From Narthecium ossifragum (Eukaryota > Streptophyta > Magnoliopsida > Dioscoreales > Nartheciaceae): a DNA stretch of 64,000 bases. Position 1 is the first letter of the stretch. Each line of letters opens with the position of its first letter. Below are positions 23,953 to 35,874 of this stretch, piece after piece. Location: NCBI GenBank assembly GCA_963920575.1, contig OY986969.1, positions 19,639,288-19,703,287 of the forward strand, in the 5' to 3' direction. The notes beneath the pieces were generated by a model that was not told the origin of the DNA, made no database searches, and saw only the letters and a program-made list of their open reading frames with translations. A program made the position numbers and the translations under genes.

Positions 23953-25706
23953 GGGCCTGGATGGTGACGTGTGCCCATATATGTTCGAGATGATTACAAC
24001 GAGGATGGGGGTGGTGTGGATATTCTGAGAGAGAGAGAGAGAGAGACAGCTGGATGAGATGTCAGACTCAGAGAGGAGAGAGAGAAGCAGCTGGCATGCA
24101 TGAAAGGGGGGAGGGATGGAGAAATGGAGATGAGATTGGTTGTTGGAGTGAGTGAGTGATCAGATCAATGCTTTGAATGAGCCCTCCCTCCTCGTGAGGG
24201 AATGTGGTGGGGTTGAGGGGGGCAGATGAGAGAGAGAGAGAGAGAGAGCCGTAGCACGGAGGTTAGTGGTTCCGTACACGAAGAGGGGAGGTGGATATGT
24301 GTTGAGGCGGCGGACCGGCGGTGGTATCTATTTGTTACTAGACTAGCTGTGTAGTCTCTACTCGCCGTCTCCGGTATTATTCCGAGCTCTACTTGGAAAA
24401 CTTTTTTGGAGCTTTGACTGAGGTGCAATGTATATACGCTGGGGGGTATCATATGGACCCGTGGAGTGGCACACTCAGTGCAGACGTGGCATGATGTATT
24501 TTATATACAATATTTTATGCACCCTTAATTGCTTAATAGTTAATACAACTAAGTTTTTAAAACTCGTATTTTAAAAATATATTTTTGCACCAAGATTGAC
24601 CCTTTTTTTCTGGAATTAGTGGCGGTGGTGGACACAAACAGAGATGACAATTGAGGAAGATTGGGGTGGATAAGGGACGGGCTGCTGCTCTCTTTGAGGG
24701 GGGAGGCGAGAGTCAGTGAAGTAGAGAGGAGACTCCTTATTGGTTGAAGGGGGAGGGTGTTGCGAAAGGTGGTAGTGGTGGAGGTGCGGACCCTACAGTG
24801 GTACCGGCGGTGATGGGGGTGGGATGCTGGTGGTGACAAATAATAACTGATGCAGATCGAGAAATTGAACATGATGAACCAGCGAGACAACCAAGGCGAT
24901 CGGAGTGAACCCGGTTTCCGTTAGTCTGAATTAGGTCTCCGGACGATCATGGCCGTCAGATGACATAACTTTTGATCACGGTGTTCGATCGGGTGTATGA
25001 GGTGTCGAATCGACTGGCTCGGCGAGCTCTACAAGTGTCATCGGAGATCAAAGATCTCCCCATGTTCCAAGGTGTTCCAAGCCCAAATTCTTTTTTCTGA
25101 TGCCCAAAAATTCAGTTTTATTAAAACTTTCCATATTTTGCAATTTTTCCTTAACTAGGTTTTTTTTCACTTTTAGCAGTTTGATTAATAGTTTGATTGG
25201 GATTAGTTGCTATCTTTGACCAGTCTGAGTTCTTCTGTAAGTAGGTCTCTCCTTAATCTATAAAAGGAGATTAGGGTTTGTAATTCGATAGTTTTTGGAT
25301 TAATGAGATTTTTAGTAGTTTTCTCCTCTTGAGAATTCTGGTTTTCTCTCCCACATACAGGACAATCGTCTCTCCCGTTGAGAGGTTTTCACGCTCACCC
25401 TGCGCCAATAACGATGGTGATAGCTGGATATTTAGTGACTCATCAGTTGGGCGTGATAGCGGTAGTTATGATAGGTGGAGGTGGTGGTGGTCGTGGCCGC
25501 AACGTCGCCACCATGGCGGTGTGCTAGTAGGGATGATGCTGAGATGGTGTAGGGATGATGATGGAAGAAGTATTTTAGGTATTTCCTTTGGAATCAATAT
25601 TAATATTGCAATAAATTTGAAATACTGGTAAATCAAATGGTGAATGAAGAATCACTTTATTTTATGGGGGATTCGACCGGAGGTCCTTTACTCCTTTCCT
25701 CCTTTC
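23950..25706. other. ERF upstream region and possible old LTR remnant
   Basis: No gene is supported. GA-rich tracts lie at 24.0-24.25 kb. At about 25150-25400 a CTATAAAAGGAGATTAGGG promoter-like stretch followed by a leader-like segment resembles a decayed LTR promoter/R region, but no ends were found. Confidence 0.3.
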
Positions 25707-26856
25707 GGGGTGCGTTTGGCGCGACACGAATGGGTTGAATGGGTGAATCACAATTTTAGATTCCACTCATTTCCTTGTTTGGCTCGGATTAAATTTTGGA
25801 ATTGGTTGAATCCAACCATTCCTCCATCCCGAAAATTCGGAATCACGGTCCAGCCGAAAAGAGCGGACACCACGATCCATCCGATTTGGAATGACTGAGA
25901 GCCCTCTCTTCTCTCTCCTACTCATTGTTCTCTACCTCTTCTCTCGCGCGACCACAACCACGCCCCACTCGCCGATCACCACCGCCCCAGAATCTCTCTA
26001 TCAAACAACGATTCCGACCCAACAACCACGACCACTACCCTCCTTCCTTGTCACCGCTGTCGCTGCTCCGCCCCACATCGCCAACGGCCACGTCTCCACC
26101 ACCTCGGCTCCCCCTTGCCGCCCCGACCGCCTGACAACATCCTAGAGGCATAATGACCTCTTCCCGTCGATCCTCCGGCGATGAAGAGTCCCCTACGACC
26201 GCCGTTCACCTTCCCTCAAATCTCACCACTGCTAACACCTTGGATTTGCCGCCTCCGGATCTTCAATCAGATCCCGGGGATCAAGTCCTTAGGTCCTGAT
26301 CCTTCTTGTATCGGTCTTGACCTTCGGCAAGCTGCTTTCGCCGTTGATCCAGCTCCGGCGACTCTCAGCCGTTCAATGTGCCGATCCTGCAATCTAGGAG
26401 TCCAATTGGCTTGATTCTAAATCGAGCAGCCAAAGTCTTCAATCGAGATAAAATCATGCATTTCAAAGCATTTTTGATCGACATGTTTTAAGCCGGTCTT
26501 ATCATTCCTTGATTCATATTGAGAGCTAACACACATTAACAAGTAATGAAAAGATAAAGGACGATAATGAAACTAAAGCTTATTTTTATCCTGAACTTGG
26601 ACACATTTCTCCTGGGATGGGATGGTGATCATTTTTGCCCTAGATGACCCCGATTAATAAGCAAATTCAACATATTCATTTCATTACATATTGTCTAATT
26701 AAACACCAAAATCGTCAGATTCAACTGATTCAGCCTATTCCGTACAGACCAGCCAAATCTAGAACCAACAGACACTAGATTCCATCGATTCCTCATTCAG
26801 CTCATTCCATGATTCCTCATTCAATTCATTCCATCGATTCAGGATTGCCAAACTAA
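25707..26856. repeat. Probable non-autonomous DNA transposon with GC-rich interior
   Basis: The left end GGTGCGTTTGGCGCG and right end ATTGCCAAACTAAT resemble divergent TIRs with the GTTTGGC word of plant MITE-like elements. Both sides carry GAATGGGTTGAATGG/CATTCAATTCATTCC words in inverted orientation. The interior at 25890-26420 is CT/GC-rich and gene-like but has no recognisable coding match. No target duplication was found. Confidence 0.4.
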
Positions 26857-26991
26857 TGAGTGCATGAAAGTGCACTCTGAACAGCCTTATCACCAGCCCA
26901 AATGCTGGATTCTTCATCCTTAATTAGCCTCTTTAGTATTGTTTCTACACTTATATGCTTCTTCACAAAGCTTGTTGAAAAAATGCAGGAA

Positions 26992-27101
26992 GTAGGAGTC
27001 AAAATGAGCAAAGAAGATGAAAAGATTATATGGGTCAACTTCAAAGATCAAACTGTACCTGCTCAGGTGGCACCAGATGATGTGCCATATATGATTAAAA
27101 G
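26992..27101 (+). pseudogene. Unidentified coding-like fragment broken by a MITE
   Basis: The frame reads KMSKEDEKIIWVNF, then KDQTVPAQVAPDDVPYMIKS, with coding-like composition. It is interrupted at 27102 by a 520-bp MITE, beyond which a short continuation and a stop occur. I do not recognise the family. It may be a captured exon or a chance open frame. Confidence 0.3.
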
Positions 27102-27629
27102 TAGTGATGGCAACGGGGCGGATCGGGGCGGATATTGGAAATACCATACCAGTCCCCACACTCCTCCGCCCATACCCGCACCGCCCCGTCCCCGCGCGGA
27201 TAATGGGGATCGCGGACCATAACCATCCCCGCGGGTACGCGGATATTCCCGCAACCCGCGGTTATCCGTAAAACCTAAAAAAACCATTTAATTAGCATTA
27301 AGCCTCTAAAATCTAAATCTAAATCCACCAAACTATCATTAACATTCGGTCTCTAAAATCTAGATCCACCAAACAGTCATCAATAATTAGTCTTTATTAG
27401 AGTATTATTACAAAAATAGACTCTCTAAAATCCACCAAACCAACATTTAGTGGCGGGGCGGGGCGGATATTACCCAATACCATAATCTGCCCCGTACCCG
27501 CGTGGATTTTAGATTTGTAAACCATACCCGTATCCACGGGTAAAAAATCTATACCATACCCGTCCCCATCGGTGCGGATCGGGTCGGTTATCCAGCGGGG
27601 CGGTCAATTTTGCCATCCCTAATTAAAAG
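27094..27629. mobile_element. hAT-type MITE (27102-27621) with 8-bp TSD
   Basis: The 520-bp element starts TAGTGATGGCAA and ends TTGCCATCCCTA, and is flanked by the perfect 8-bp duplication ATTAAAAG (27094-27101 and 27622-27629). Subterminal GGGGCGG/CCGCCCC and ACCCGC words are abundant on both sides, as in hAT non-autonomous elements. It has no coding capacity. Confidence 0.88.
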
Positions 27630-27748
27630 CCTCTGGAAGTTGTTAGTCATAATATTATTTTATTGATGTGAATATATGTATGATGATAAAAAATTATTTT
27701 AATATTTATATCCCTTAATTTGGAAGTTGCTAAAAATCATACTTAGAT

Positions 27749-28570
27749 GTTTTAGTACTCGCGGTCGAATGACGGATCGACCGCGGAGGTTAAAGTTGCG
27801 ACGACCAATGTGACGGTCGATGAGAAGTTCGACCGCGACCTATGTGAATAGATTTTTGGTGAAGCAACGGTCGAACAATGTATCGACCCTGAGAAGCCTA
27901 TTTCGTCACAGAGTCTCACGGACGATGCGATGGTCGATCGTGAAGTGTGAAGGCTGATGCGACGGTCGATCCAGGCTATGTTTTGAGCGCGACGGACAAT
28001 GCGACAGTCGACCGCCAGTCAGAAAACTAGTCGTTAAAGAGCCGTTGCAGAAGAAGAAAATAGTCGTTGGAAGGCTATTTGGAGGGCTTTGGAGCTCAAG
28101 TATAAATAGGAAGAAGCAGCAAACTTGCAGTAAGACTTAGGGGATTATTTGTAAATATTGTAACAAGTTTTATTCTTCTTCTTGAGAGCTTAATATTTGT
28201 AAAACTACTTCAAGTGTGAAGTAGAATTTGTGAGAGACATCCAAGAGTGAACTTGGAGGATATCCAACTGTTGTTTGGAGAGATTGTAAGGTTGGTAAGC
28301 ACTCCTAAGCTTGGTGGATTGATTGCCAAGCACCCAGAAGTTTGGTGGAAATATTGTAAGAGTTCTTACAAGTAGTGGAACCCCAAGGAGGACCGTTGGG
28401 TGAAGTGGACGTAGGCAAGGTTGGCCAAACCACTATAAAAATATGGTGCAATCTTTCTAACTCTCTCTTATCCTTCATTTACTTGCTTAATTTACATTTC
28501 ATATCATTTACAAGCATAGGTTTTATTAGACTCATCCTACCTAGGTTTTCCTATAATCGATTTTGTTGTA
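27749..28570 (+). mobile_element. Probable LTR fragment of a retrotransposon
   Basis: Starting near TGTTTTAGTAC, the region carries repeated GACGGTCGA-type words (27760-28020), then a TATA-like AGTATAAATAGG (about 28098), then a leader with TTGTAACAAG and GGTGGAA/TTGTAAG words typical of the R-U5 part of plant Copia LTRs. No second LTR, clear CA end or target duplication is seen, so it is likely a truncated or old LTR. Confidence 0.45.
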
Positions 28571-29790
28571 TAAGGCCTAATACTAACCCCCTCTTAGACC
28601 TTCAAAAGTCTAGTATTGTTCTTATCATTCCCAAGTCAATCCTGAGCGCCTGGCTCGCCTGCGGCTCAATACAGAGCCTGATGTTTTGGGGATTCTATAT
28701 GACCATATCCGGCGAAGATCTAGTGATCCCGACCTCAAATCTGATCTTTTCAATTTTCAATTCTCTTTTCACTTTTTACACCTATGATCCACCATCACCG
28801 TCGTAGTTTATCAACGTTCATTAATCATTTCCTGAGGTCCCTATGATCTCTCATGTACCAGTCTTGACCTATGACGAGCTCATTTTGCCGTCCATCAATC
28901 ATCGACAACTCTCGGCTTCAATTTTCTCTTTTCTCATTCCGGTCATGTCACTTGAGTTGGCTGCCGGAGATGGGGGTGGTTCACAGGAGATGGTCGGATA
29001 GAAGAGCATTTTGGTCACATATATTTTAAAATTTAATTCTAACCTCTATTATATGGACATGATACCTTAAGAAAATAATCGTAGACTATACGTTAATTAA
29101 TTACCAAATTTTGGGCATATCACCAAACTAGTGGTGCCCCCTACCACCTGGTAGGTAACCACCCACCTACTACACCTAATCAACCACTCACCCACTACCT
29201 CTAACCAATCACCCAGGCCACATAGGATGGCATGTAAAATGTCAGGTGCCACATAGGATGCCACGTAGGATAAAGGAGTAACAATAGGACAATAAAATAA
29301 CTACCTTGCTATCATATAAGGATGATAACCGTTATTTTATCTTCATCTAGTGGCCCCCCGTGCAATCTGACACGATTATAACCACCAGTACACCTCTCTC
29401 CCCCCACTAACTCCTACCCGTGCAACGACCTATGATCACTTCGCCTGGCAGGTTAATATCTTTCAAACTAAGCTAAGAATAGCTTAATTGAATTATGAAC
29501 AACAATAGTAAGCTGAATTTGTAGTTCGACCTTAATGAGCCGATATCGAGAATGGAAAACTGTTCGATTTCAACTTGATAAGTAATTATAAATATGATAG
29601 TATATTTATTTGATATTTAATAATTTGATGTTTTTATTTTTTTGAGTATTAATTATGATTTAAACAGCTCGATTCCACTTGATAAGTAATATCTTAAATA
29701 TATTTATGTATTTAGTTAGAAAAATTGCGAGATGCGTCACATTAAGATTCTAATTCACTATCTTTATTTTTTTTTCATTGCACAAACAAC
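28571..29790. other. Intergenic DNA
   Basis: No gene is supported. A locally repetitive CCACCTAC/ACCACTCACC stretch lies at about 29130-29220; the rest is AT-rich without delimitable elements. Confidence 0.5.
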
Positions 29791-32063
29791 GATTTAAAAG
29801 GATTTTGCTAGAGGCCAGGGTCTTGCAAGGGCCTTGTAAGGCCCTGGCCACGTGGTGTAATTGGGGAGCGCCACGTTCCCCCACCCCACCCACCCACCAA
29901 AAGCTGGTGATATACCAGGCGGGGAGAGAAAAATTAGGCGTGGGTTTTAATTTTCCAATCTCTCTCTCCCTCCCTGGACCCGACCTCTCGTCCCTCTCCT
30001 CCTCCACGCGTTGCTCCTCCTCCTCTGACATTTGCGCGGATCTCCTCCTCCGGCATCCGCGGCTCCTTCTCCTCCTCCGACATCCACGCGGATCTCCTCC
30101 GTGGCTCCTCCTCCTCCGGCATCCGCGCGGATCTCCTCCTCCTCCTCCTCCGACATCCGTGCAGATCTCCTCCTCCGGCTCCTCTTCCGCGCGCTCCTCC
30201 TCCCCCGGCATCCGTGACTCCTACTCCGTACGCTGCTCCTACTCCTCCCGCATCTGCGCGGATCTCCTCCTCCGTCTCCTCCTCCGCGCGCTGCTCCTCC
30301 TCCGGCATCCACAGCTCCTCTTCCGCACGCTGCTCCTTCTCCGGCATTCGTGCAGATCTCCTCCTCCGGCTCCTCCACGCGCTCCTCCTCCTCCGGCATC
30401 CACAACTCCATCACGCGCTCCTCCTCCTCCTTCGACATCCGCGTGGATCTCCTCCTCCGGCTCCTCCTCTGCGCGCTCCTCATCCTCCAGCATCCGTGGC
30501 TCCTCCTCCGCGCACTGCTCCTCCTTCGACATTCTTTGCGATTAGTCAAATTGTGAATGACTTTATTTCTTCATTAGTATTCATATTTGGAATTCATTGT
30601 ATTTTGGGATGAATTGGATGATACAAGATATCATTCCTTGTAATTGGTCAAGTTTTGAATGACTTTGTTGCCTGGTTTTTTATGTGCGCAAGTATGTGTG
30701 AATATTCACTATCCACTATCCATCAATATTCACTATCCACTATAAAGGATTTGTTAGCTGTTGTCTTAGATTGATCGTACCGCAATAGGTCTTACATGAT
30801 ACAAGACATCATCTCTGTATTGATTCAATGTGAAAAAGATACACTCTGTTGCAGATACATTTCGCAAGTATATGTGAATATTCACTATCAACTATCCATC
30901 AATATTCACTATCCACTATCCAGGATTTATTAGCTATTGCCTTAGATTGATCGTACCGCTATAGGTCTTACATGATACAAGACATCATCTATGTATTGAT
31001 TCAATGTGAAAAAGGTACACTCTGTTGCATATACATTTCGTAAGTATGTGTGAATATTCACTACCCATTATCCATCAATATTCACTATCCACTATCCAGG
31101 ATTTGTTAGCTATTCATGAACAACTCTCTTGAAATTACTTTCTATACCATCAAAACAACCACATATGCCACTAAAACCAAATGCACTCCACATATAGCAA
31201 TCTTTTAAGGGTCAGCACCACCATCAAGCTGCATCAGTCGGAGGAGGAGCGGTGGATGCCGGAGGAGGAGCGCGCGGATGCCGGAGGAGGAGCGGCGGAT
31301 GCCGGAGGAGGAGGAGTGCGCGGATGCCGAAGGAGGAGCCTCGGATGCCGGTGGAGGAGGAGCGCGCGCACGCTGGAGGAGAAGATCCACGCAGATGGTG
31401 GAGGAGGAGATCCGCACAGATGCCGGAGGAGGAGGAGCCGCGGATGCCGGAGTAGGAGATCCGCGCGTATGGCGGAGGAGGAGATCCGCTCGGATGCCGG
31501 AGGAGTAGGAGCCACGGATGCCGGAGGAGGAGCAGCGAGCGGAGGAGCAGCGCGCGGAGGAGCCGGAGGAGGAGATCCACGTGGATGCCGGAGGAGGAGG
31601 AGATCCGCGCAGATGCCGGAGGAGGAGGAGGAGCACGCGGAGGAGGAGCCGGAGGAGGAGATCCTCACGGACGCCGGAGGAGGAGTAGCACGCGGAGGAG
31701 ATCCGTGGATGCCGGAGGAGGAGGAGCGCGCGGAGGAGGAGCTGGAGGAGGAGATCCGCGTGGATGCCGGAGGAGCAGGAGCGCGTGGAGGAGGAGCTGC
31801 GGATGCCGGAGGAGGAGGAGCAGCACGCGGAGGAGGAGCCGCGGATGCCGGAGGAGGAGGAGAGGGACGAGAGGTTGGGGTCCAGGGAGGGAGGGAGAGA
31901 GAGAGATTGGAAAATTAAAACCCGCGCCCAATTTTTCTCTCCCCGCCTGGTATATCAACACCTTTTGGTGGGTGGGTGGGGTGGGGGAACGTGTCGCTCC
32001 CCAATTGCGCCACGTGGCCAGGCCCTTGCAAGACCCTGGCCTCTAGCAAAATTCGATTTAAAA
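29791..32063. mobile_element. Mutator-like element (29800-32054) with giant minisatellite TIRs
   Basis: The element starts GGATTTTGCTAGAGGCC and ends GGCCTCTAGCAAAATTC. It is flanked by the perfect 9-bp duplication GATTTAAAA (29791-29799, 32055-32063), the size made by Mutator-like transposases. The two arms are inverted copies for roughly 700-800 bp: about 200 bp of unique TIR, then an array of CTCCTCCTCCGGCATCCGCG-type units (left arm to about 30535, right arm from about 31215). A 680-bp loop separates them. There is no transposase, so it is non-autonomous. The arms could form a very stable hairpin. The many Arg/Glu- and Ser-rich open frames here are repeat translations, not genes. Confidence 0.88.
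30691..31120. repeat. ~176-bp tandem repeat in the MULE loop
   Basis: The block AGTATGTGTGAATATTCAC followed by CACTATCCA words recurs at 30691, 30867 and 31042 (spacing 176 and 175 bp), giving about 2.4 copies. Each also contains the sub-repeat AATATTCACTATCCACTATC twice. Confidence 0.85.
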
Positions 32064-32791
32064 AGTCTTAAAATCATAATTAGTTATTTTATAAAACTTT
32101 CTATCTCATTAATGAAAACTATATTATCTAAGAAAGTAATTAGATAAGATAGTTTTTACCTTATCAACAGATACTGAAAAAAAGAAATTCAGATAAATAC
32201 TAATCGCTATTACGGGTAGAACGATATAGATCGAAACGAATAATTCTCATGGTCCAGAATCCATTAAATAAAAATTAGAGTTTATATCCATAGAACATGA
32301 CGTAACATAGATAATAAATAATTAGGAGTTAATATGATTCCAATTGACCCTACAAAAGTAATTAAAATTTTTGACGATAAAAGATATTTTGGACTAGTAA
32401 TTATTCCAAAAAATAGTACTAATTCTACAACAAAACCACTCATCCCCGACAATGCAAGAGAAGCCATCGAAAAACTACTGAACAAGGTAAATATTTTTGG
32501 CATTGGGATAGATATGCCCTCCATTTCGTCTAGATAACAAGACGAATTCTCTGACCTTAAAAAGCTATGTAAAATGACCATTTTATCCTTAACCTACCAC
32601 TGTGAGTTAAATCTTAATAAATATGAATAAAGGGTAAAACGGTAATTTCACTGGCATTTATTAACTAGGTCGAGAGGAGTATATTTTAGATTTTTTCCTA
32701 TTTTTGCAGGGGTATATATGTAATATCAAAGAATGTAGGGGTAAATATGTAACATAGAAAGTTTTCAGGGGTGCATATGTAAATAACCCAT
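32064..32791. other. Intergenic DNA
   Basis: No gene is supported. Open frames at 32282-32581 (minus) and 32334-32537 (plus) overlap each other on opposite strands and have no recognised domain. GGGGTATATATGTAA-like words repeat three times at 32707-32790. Confidence 0.45.
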
Positions 32792-33620
32792 TTAGTTAAG
32801 GGTAATTTTATATGCACCACAACAATGCATAAGTACATCCACATTTTATGTAAAATGTCTAAATTGCCCTTATCTCTATCGTCCACCACTCAGCCTCAGA
32901 CACCTCTTGCTGCCACCGCCGGCCACCTACTCCGGCTAGGTAGGCCCGCCCTCTCCTTCTCCGGCATCTCCCTCACCTCTCTACTTCTCCTCCACCCTCT
33001 TCTCATCATCTCCTACCATCTCTATAGCTCACAACCACCACCGCCGCCGACCTCGATCTCTGTCCTTCTCACGGATCCGGTGCCGCCCTTCTCAACTCCG
33101 TCGACTCCAGCGTCCCCGACCACATCTAACACCACATCTGACACCTCCGCCACTTCACGATCCCTCCATCATTGTTTCCTGGCCAGATCTAGTGATTCCC
33201 CGCCACGCTCGGCCGCATGACCAACCCCCGCCGGCCCTTCGCCTCCTCCGCATCCAACATCTCTCGAAGCCCTGTCTTCCTCGACGATATCCACCTCGAC
33301 GCCCCACGGTCTCCCACATCACCGAGATCGACCTCGATCTTCGTCTTCCTCACGGATCCGCCCGCCCCTCTCAACTCTGTCGACTCCAGCGAGGCCGAGC
33401 GGGAGGAGGGACAGAGAGAGAGAGGGCAGATGAGAGAGATAGAGGAGAGAGAACGAGCGGGAGGAGGAGAGAGAGAGACGACCGCCGCTCGGTGAGGCCG
33501 AGCGCCGCCGGTGGCCAGCGCCACCACCATCACCACGAGAGAGATGAAGAAGGGGTATTTTTAAAAAATTGTGGCGCACTTATAGGTTTTGATGGTGCAT
33601 ATATAATCACCCTTTAGTTA
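32792..33620. mobile_element. TIR element (32799-33613), non-autonomous
   Basis: The ends AGGGTAATTTTATATGCACCA and TGGTGCATATATAATCACCCT are imperfect inverted repeats of about 20 bp, flanked by TTAGTTA on both sides (32792-32798, 33614-33620). The length is 815 bp. The interior is GC-rich and CT-rich (32900-33540), gene-like in composition but without a recognisable protein match. A 7-bp (possibly 8-bp) duplication leaves the superfamily open (hAT or Mutator-like). Confidence 0.65.
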
Positions 33621-34827
33621 ATAATATCTTATTTTCAATACTTTAGTTTTTCAGAGTAGTCGTTCAAAATTGAAGGCTAGAGTTGATCTCAGGATGTGAG
33701 GTCTCGATATTGAGAAAATATTCAGCGGGAGCTTTGCATGGGCTATCCGTGGTGCCAAGCTCCACTTAATCGCACATAATCTTTTTTCTAATCCACATCT
33801 CATAAATTTCCATGTCATCAAGAGAGTTATCAAAAATTTCATCAAGAGTTTGATATCAATTCGTCTTAATTTGAGATCGCATCAAAAAAACATTTTCAAT
33901 TGTTTCTGTTTGCAATCAAAACATGGGCTAAAAGGTAAATATTTTTTTTACATAATGTTATGGAGGAAAATACCCAAATTTTGGCAACACATAGTTATCC
34001 TTGAAGAAACTTCAATACGTCCTTTATAAACTTTCGAATTATCAAAAGTAAAAACTCTTGATTGACAAGGGTTGATAGAAGATATTTTAAAGTTTTAAGA
34101 GATAAATCCATAACACCGAAAGAATATCGCGGGTCACATATTGCCTGATGTGGCATGCCACATCACTAGGCCACTTGTGTGCCAACTGGATGCCAGGTCA
34201 GGTGTGCACACTCACATGTAGGTGTATTATGCCATTTCTGTTCATACTTTTGTGACAAATCTAGTGTCAGTTTGCTCCAAAACCATTTTCATACAGGCAA
34301 AACCGTATTACCATGATTTTCCACAGTCTAGCTACTACATATCTACTTTCGTATACCTGCGAATCTATGGACAAATAGACAATGCACTAAAGTTTTATTC
34401 TAAATTTAGCATGAATTTAATCTTGTTCACGCTGATTCGATTGAGTTGGCCACAAATCTACTATGAAGTAGGTACGAATGGGGGAAAAAATAGTTGGACA
34501 AAAATTTCTATGATCACGCGCTTACATTATATTTAACCTATGAAACATGGTACCATCATTCAGCTCCAGAAGGAGCTAAGAAGCTTCCCACCTCCAAAGG
34601 AGCAGCATGCATGAAAGAGACAAACATAAATGCAATGCGTGGAAGAAATGGGGAAAGATTCAGTGTGGGGAGAAATATTGTCAAGCATTTCAACGACAAT
34701 ATTAGTCCTGATCACCACCTTTAGTTCAATTAGAGCAGGAATTAAATAATCATGTTTCCACCTGCTGAACAAGAGAGTCCGCGTATTTTCACACATCTGA
34801 TGGAAGCGCGGACGATCCAGAGGAGTC
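33621..34827. other. Intergenic DNA
   Basis: AT-rich sequence without a supported gene. Open frames at 34222-34536 (plus) and 33651-33845 (minus) show no domain. Confidence 0.5.
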
Positions 34828-35056
34828 GTCACAGCTAGAGGTGGAGGTGTCAAATGTGCCGTGCCCGCTCGGCCTATGAAATTGAGACCCATACCGTGCT
34901 CGTGCTTGTGCCGACCCACCAAACCAACATGCCCGTGCCAGCCCAAGAAGTCTAACTCCAAATACGCAGAAGGAAACCAAAGAAGATCATTCAAGCCGGA
35001 GAAGGTTGCCCTATACACTTGGTGGAATACAGTCGTGACCATAGAATGGGTATTTT

Positions 35057-35196
35057 GGTATTTTGGTCATTTATAAAAGATTACATTCATATCCTTAAAA
35101 CTAGACGTTTTATGACTGTTGGAAATGGTATTTTGGTCATTTATAAAAGATTACATTCATACCCTTCCAAACCAGTCGTTTTATGGCAGTTGAGAG
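35057..35196. repeat. 70-bp tandem duplication
   Basis: GGTATTTTGGTCATTTATAA followed by AAGATTACATTCATA occurs at 35057 and again at 35127, continuing with a related ACGTTTTATG/TCGTTTTATG segment; two units of about 70 bp. Confidence 0.8.
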
Positions 35197-35700
35197 GGGC
35201 ATTATGGTCAAAATTCAAAATAGTAGCTGTTATGTATCAAAATTCGAAATGGCAGCCTATCATCGTAACCGTTAGATCAAAACCATCAATTAATCCCCAC
35301 CAACCACGTCATCATTGCCCCTGTTCGATTGTCCCCCACTCCACCTCTCTCCTCTGAGTCCTCTCCCACCGGATCACGAGTCGGGACCTCGACACCATTC
35401 CTCGCCGACGACCTCATCATCACCGACCTCCCCGTCGCCGGACCAAGTCGACCTCTTCGCCCCTCCACAGCTCCGCCGCTCTCTCTCTTCTGCGCCGAGA
35501 TCCAATGCCTCTCTCAGTCTCTCTCTTCCCCGTTGAGATCCGACAGGGGCCGACCTTAACCGTCCACAGTCCACCCTCCGCCAGCCAACCCTCGTCGGCT
35601 CGCCCTCGGATCTCCCCGAACCCCTACCTCCACCCGACCGCAGTCACCAGCCTCCACCGGCCCCGTCTCCGGCTAAACCCTCTCATCTCTCCCTTGGATA

Positions 35701-35874
35701 AAATCAACTTTAGCAGCAAGAGTGGATTCGACTAGGGGAGATCCAACTGGAAAGACTGGAAGAAACCTGAGAGAGGAAGTCCGTAAAAAGATTGAGAAGT
35801 GGCAAGAGCCACCCCCTGCTAAGCAGCCAAAACCTTTTCCAGCTCCTGACTCAGAGCCTAAAAAAAAGAGAGGC
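35701..35874 (+). pseudogene. Captured PRP31 (U4/U6 snRNP protein) fragment
   Basis: In one uninterrupted frame, 58 codons read KSTLAARVDSTRGDPTGKTG, then GRNLREEVRKKIEKWQEPPP and AKQPKPFPAPDSEPKKKRG. From memory this matches the conserved region of plant pre-mRNA splicing factor PRP31, between the Nop domain and its C-terminal tail. The match stops abruptly before it (CT-rich sequence) and after it (GQYHRHY replaces the expected GRR). It lies inside the hAT-like element at 34836-36375, so it is a transposon-captured fragment rather than a gene. Confidence 0.85.

Noticed and set aside
29778..30612. Long overlapping open frames (up to about 255 codons) rich in Ser/Arg/Pro or Glu/Gly/Arg
   Set aside because: They are translations of the CTCCTC/GGAGGA minisatellite in the MULE arm, present in several frames on both strands and mirrored at 31.2-32.1 kb.
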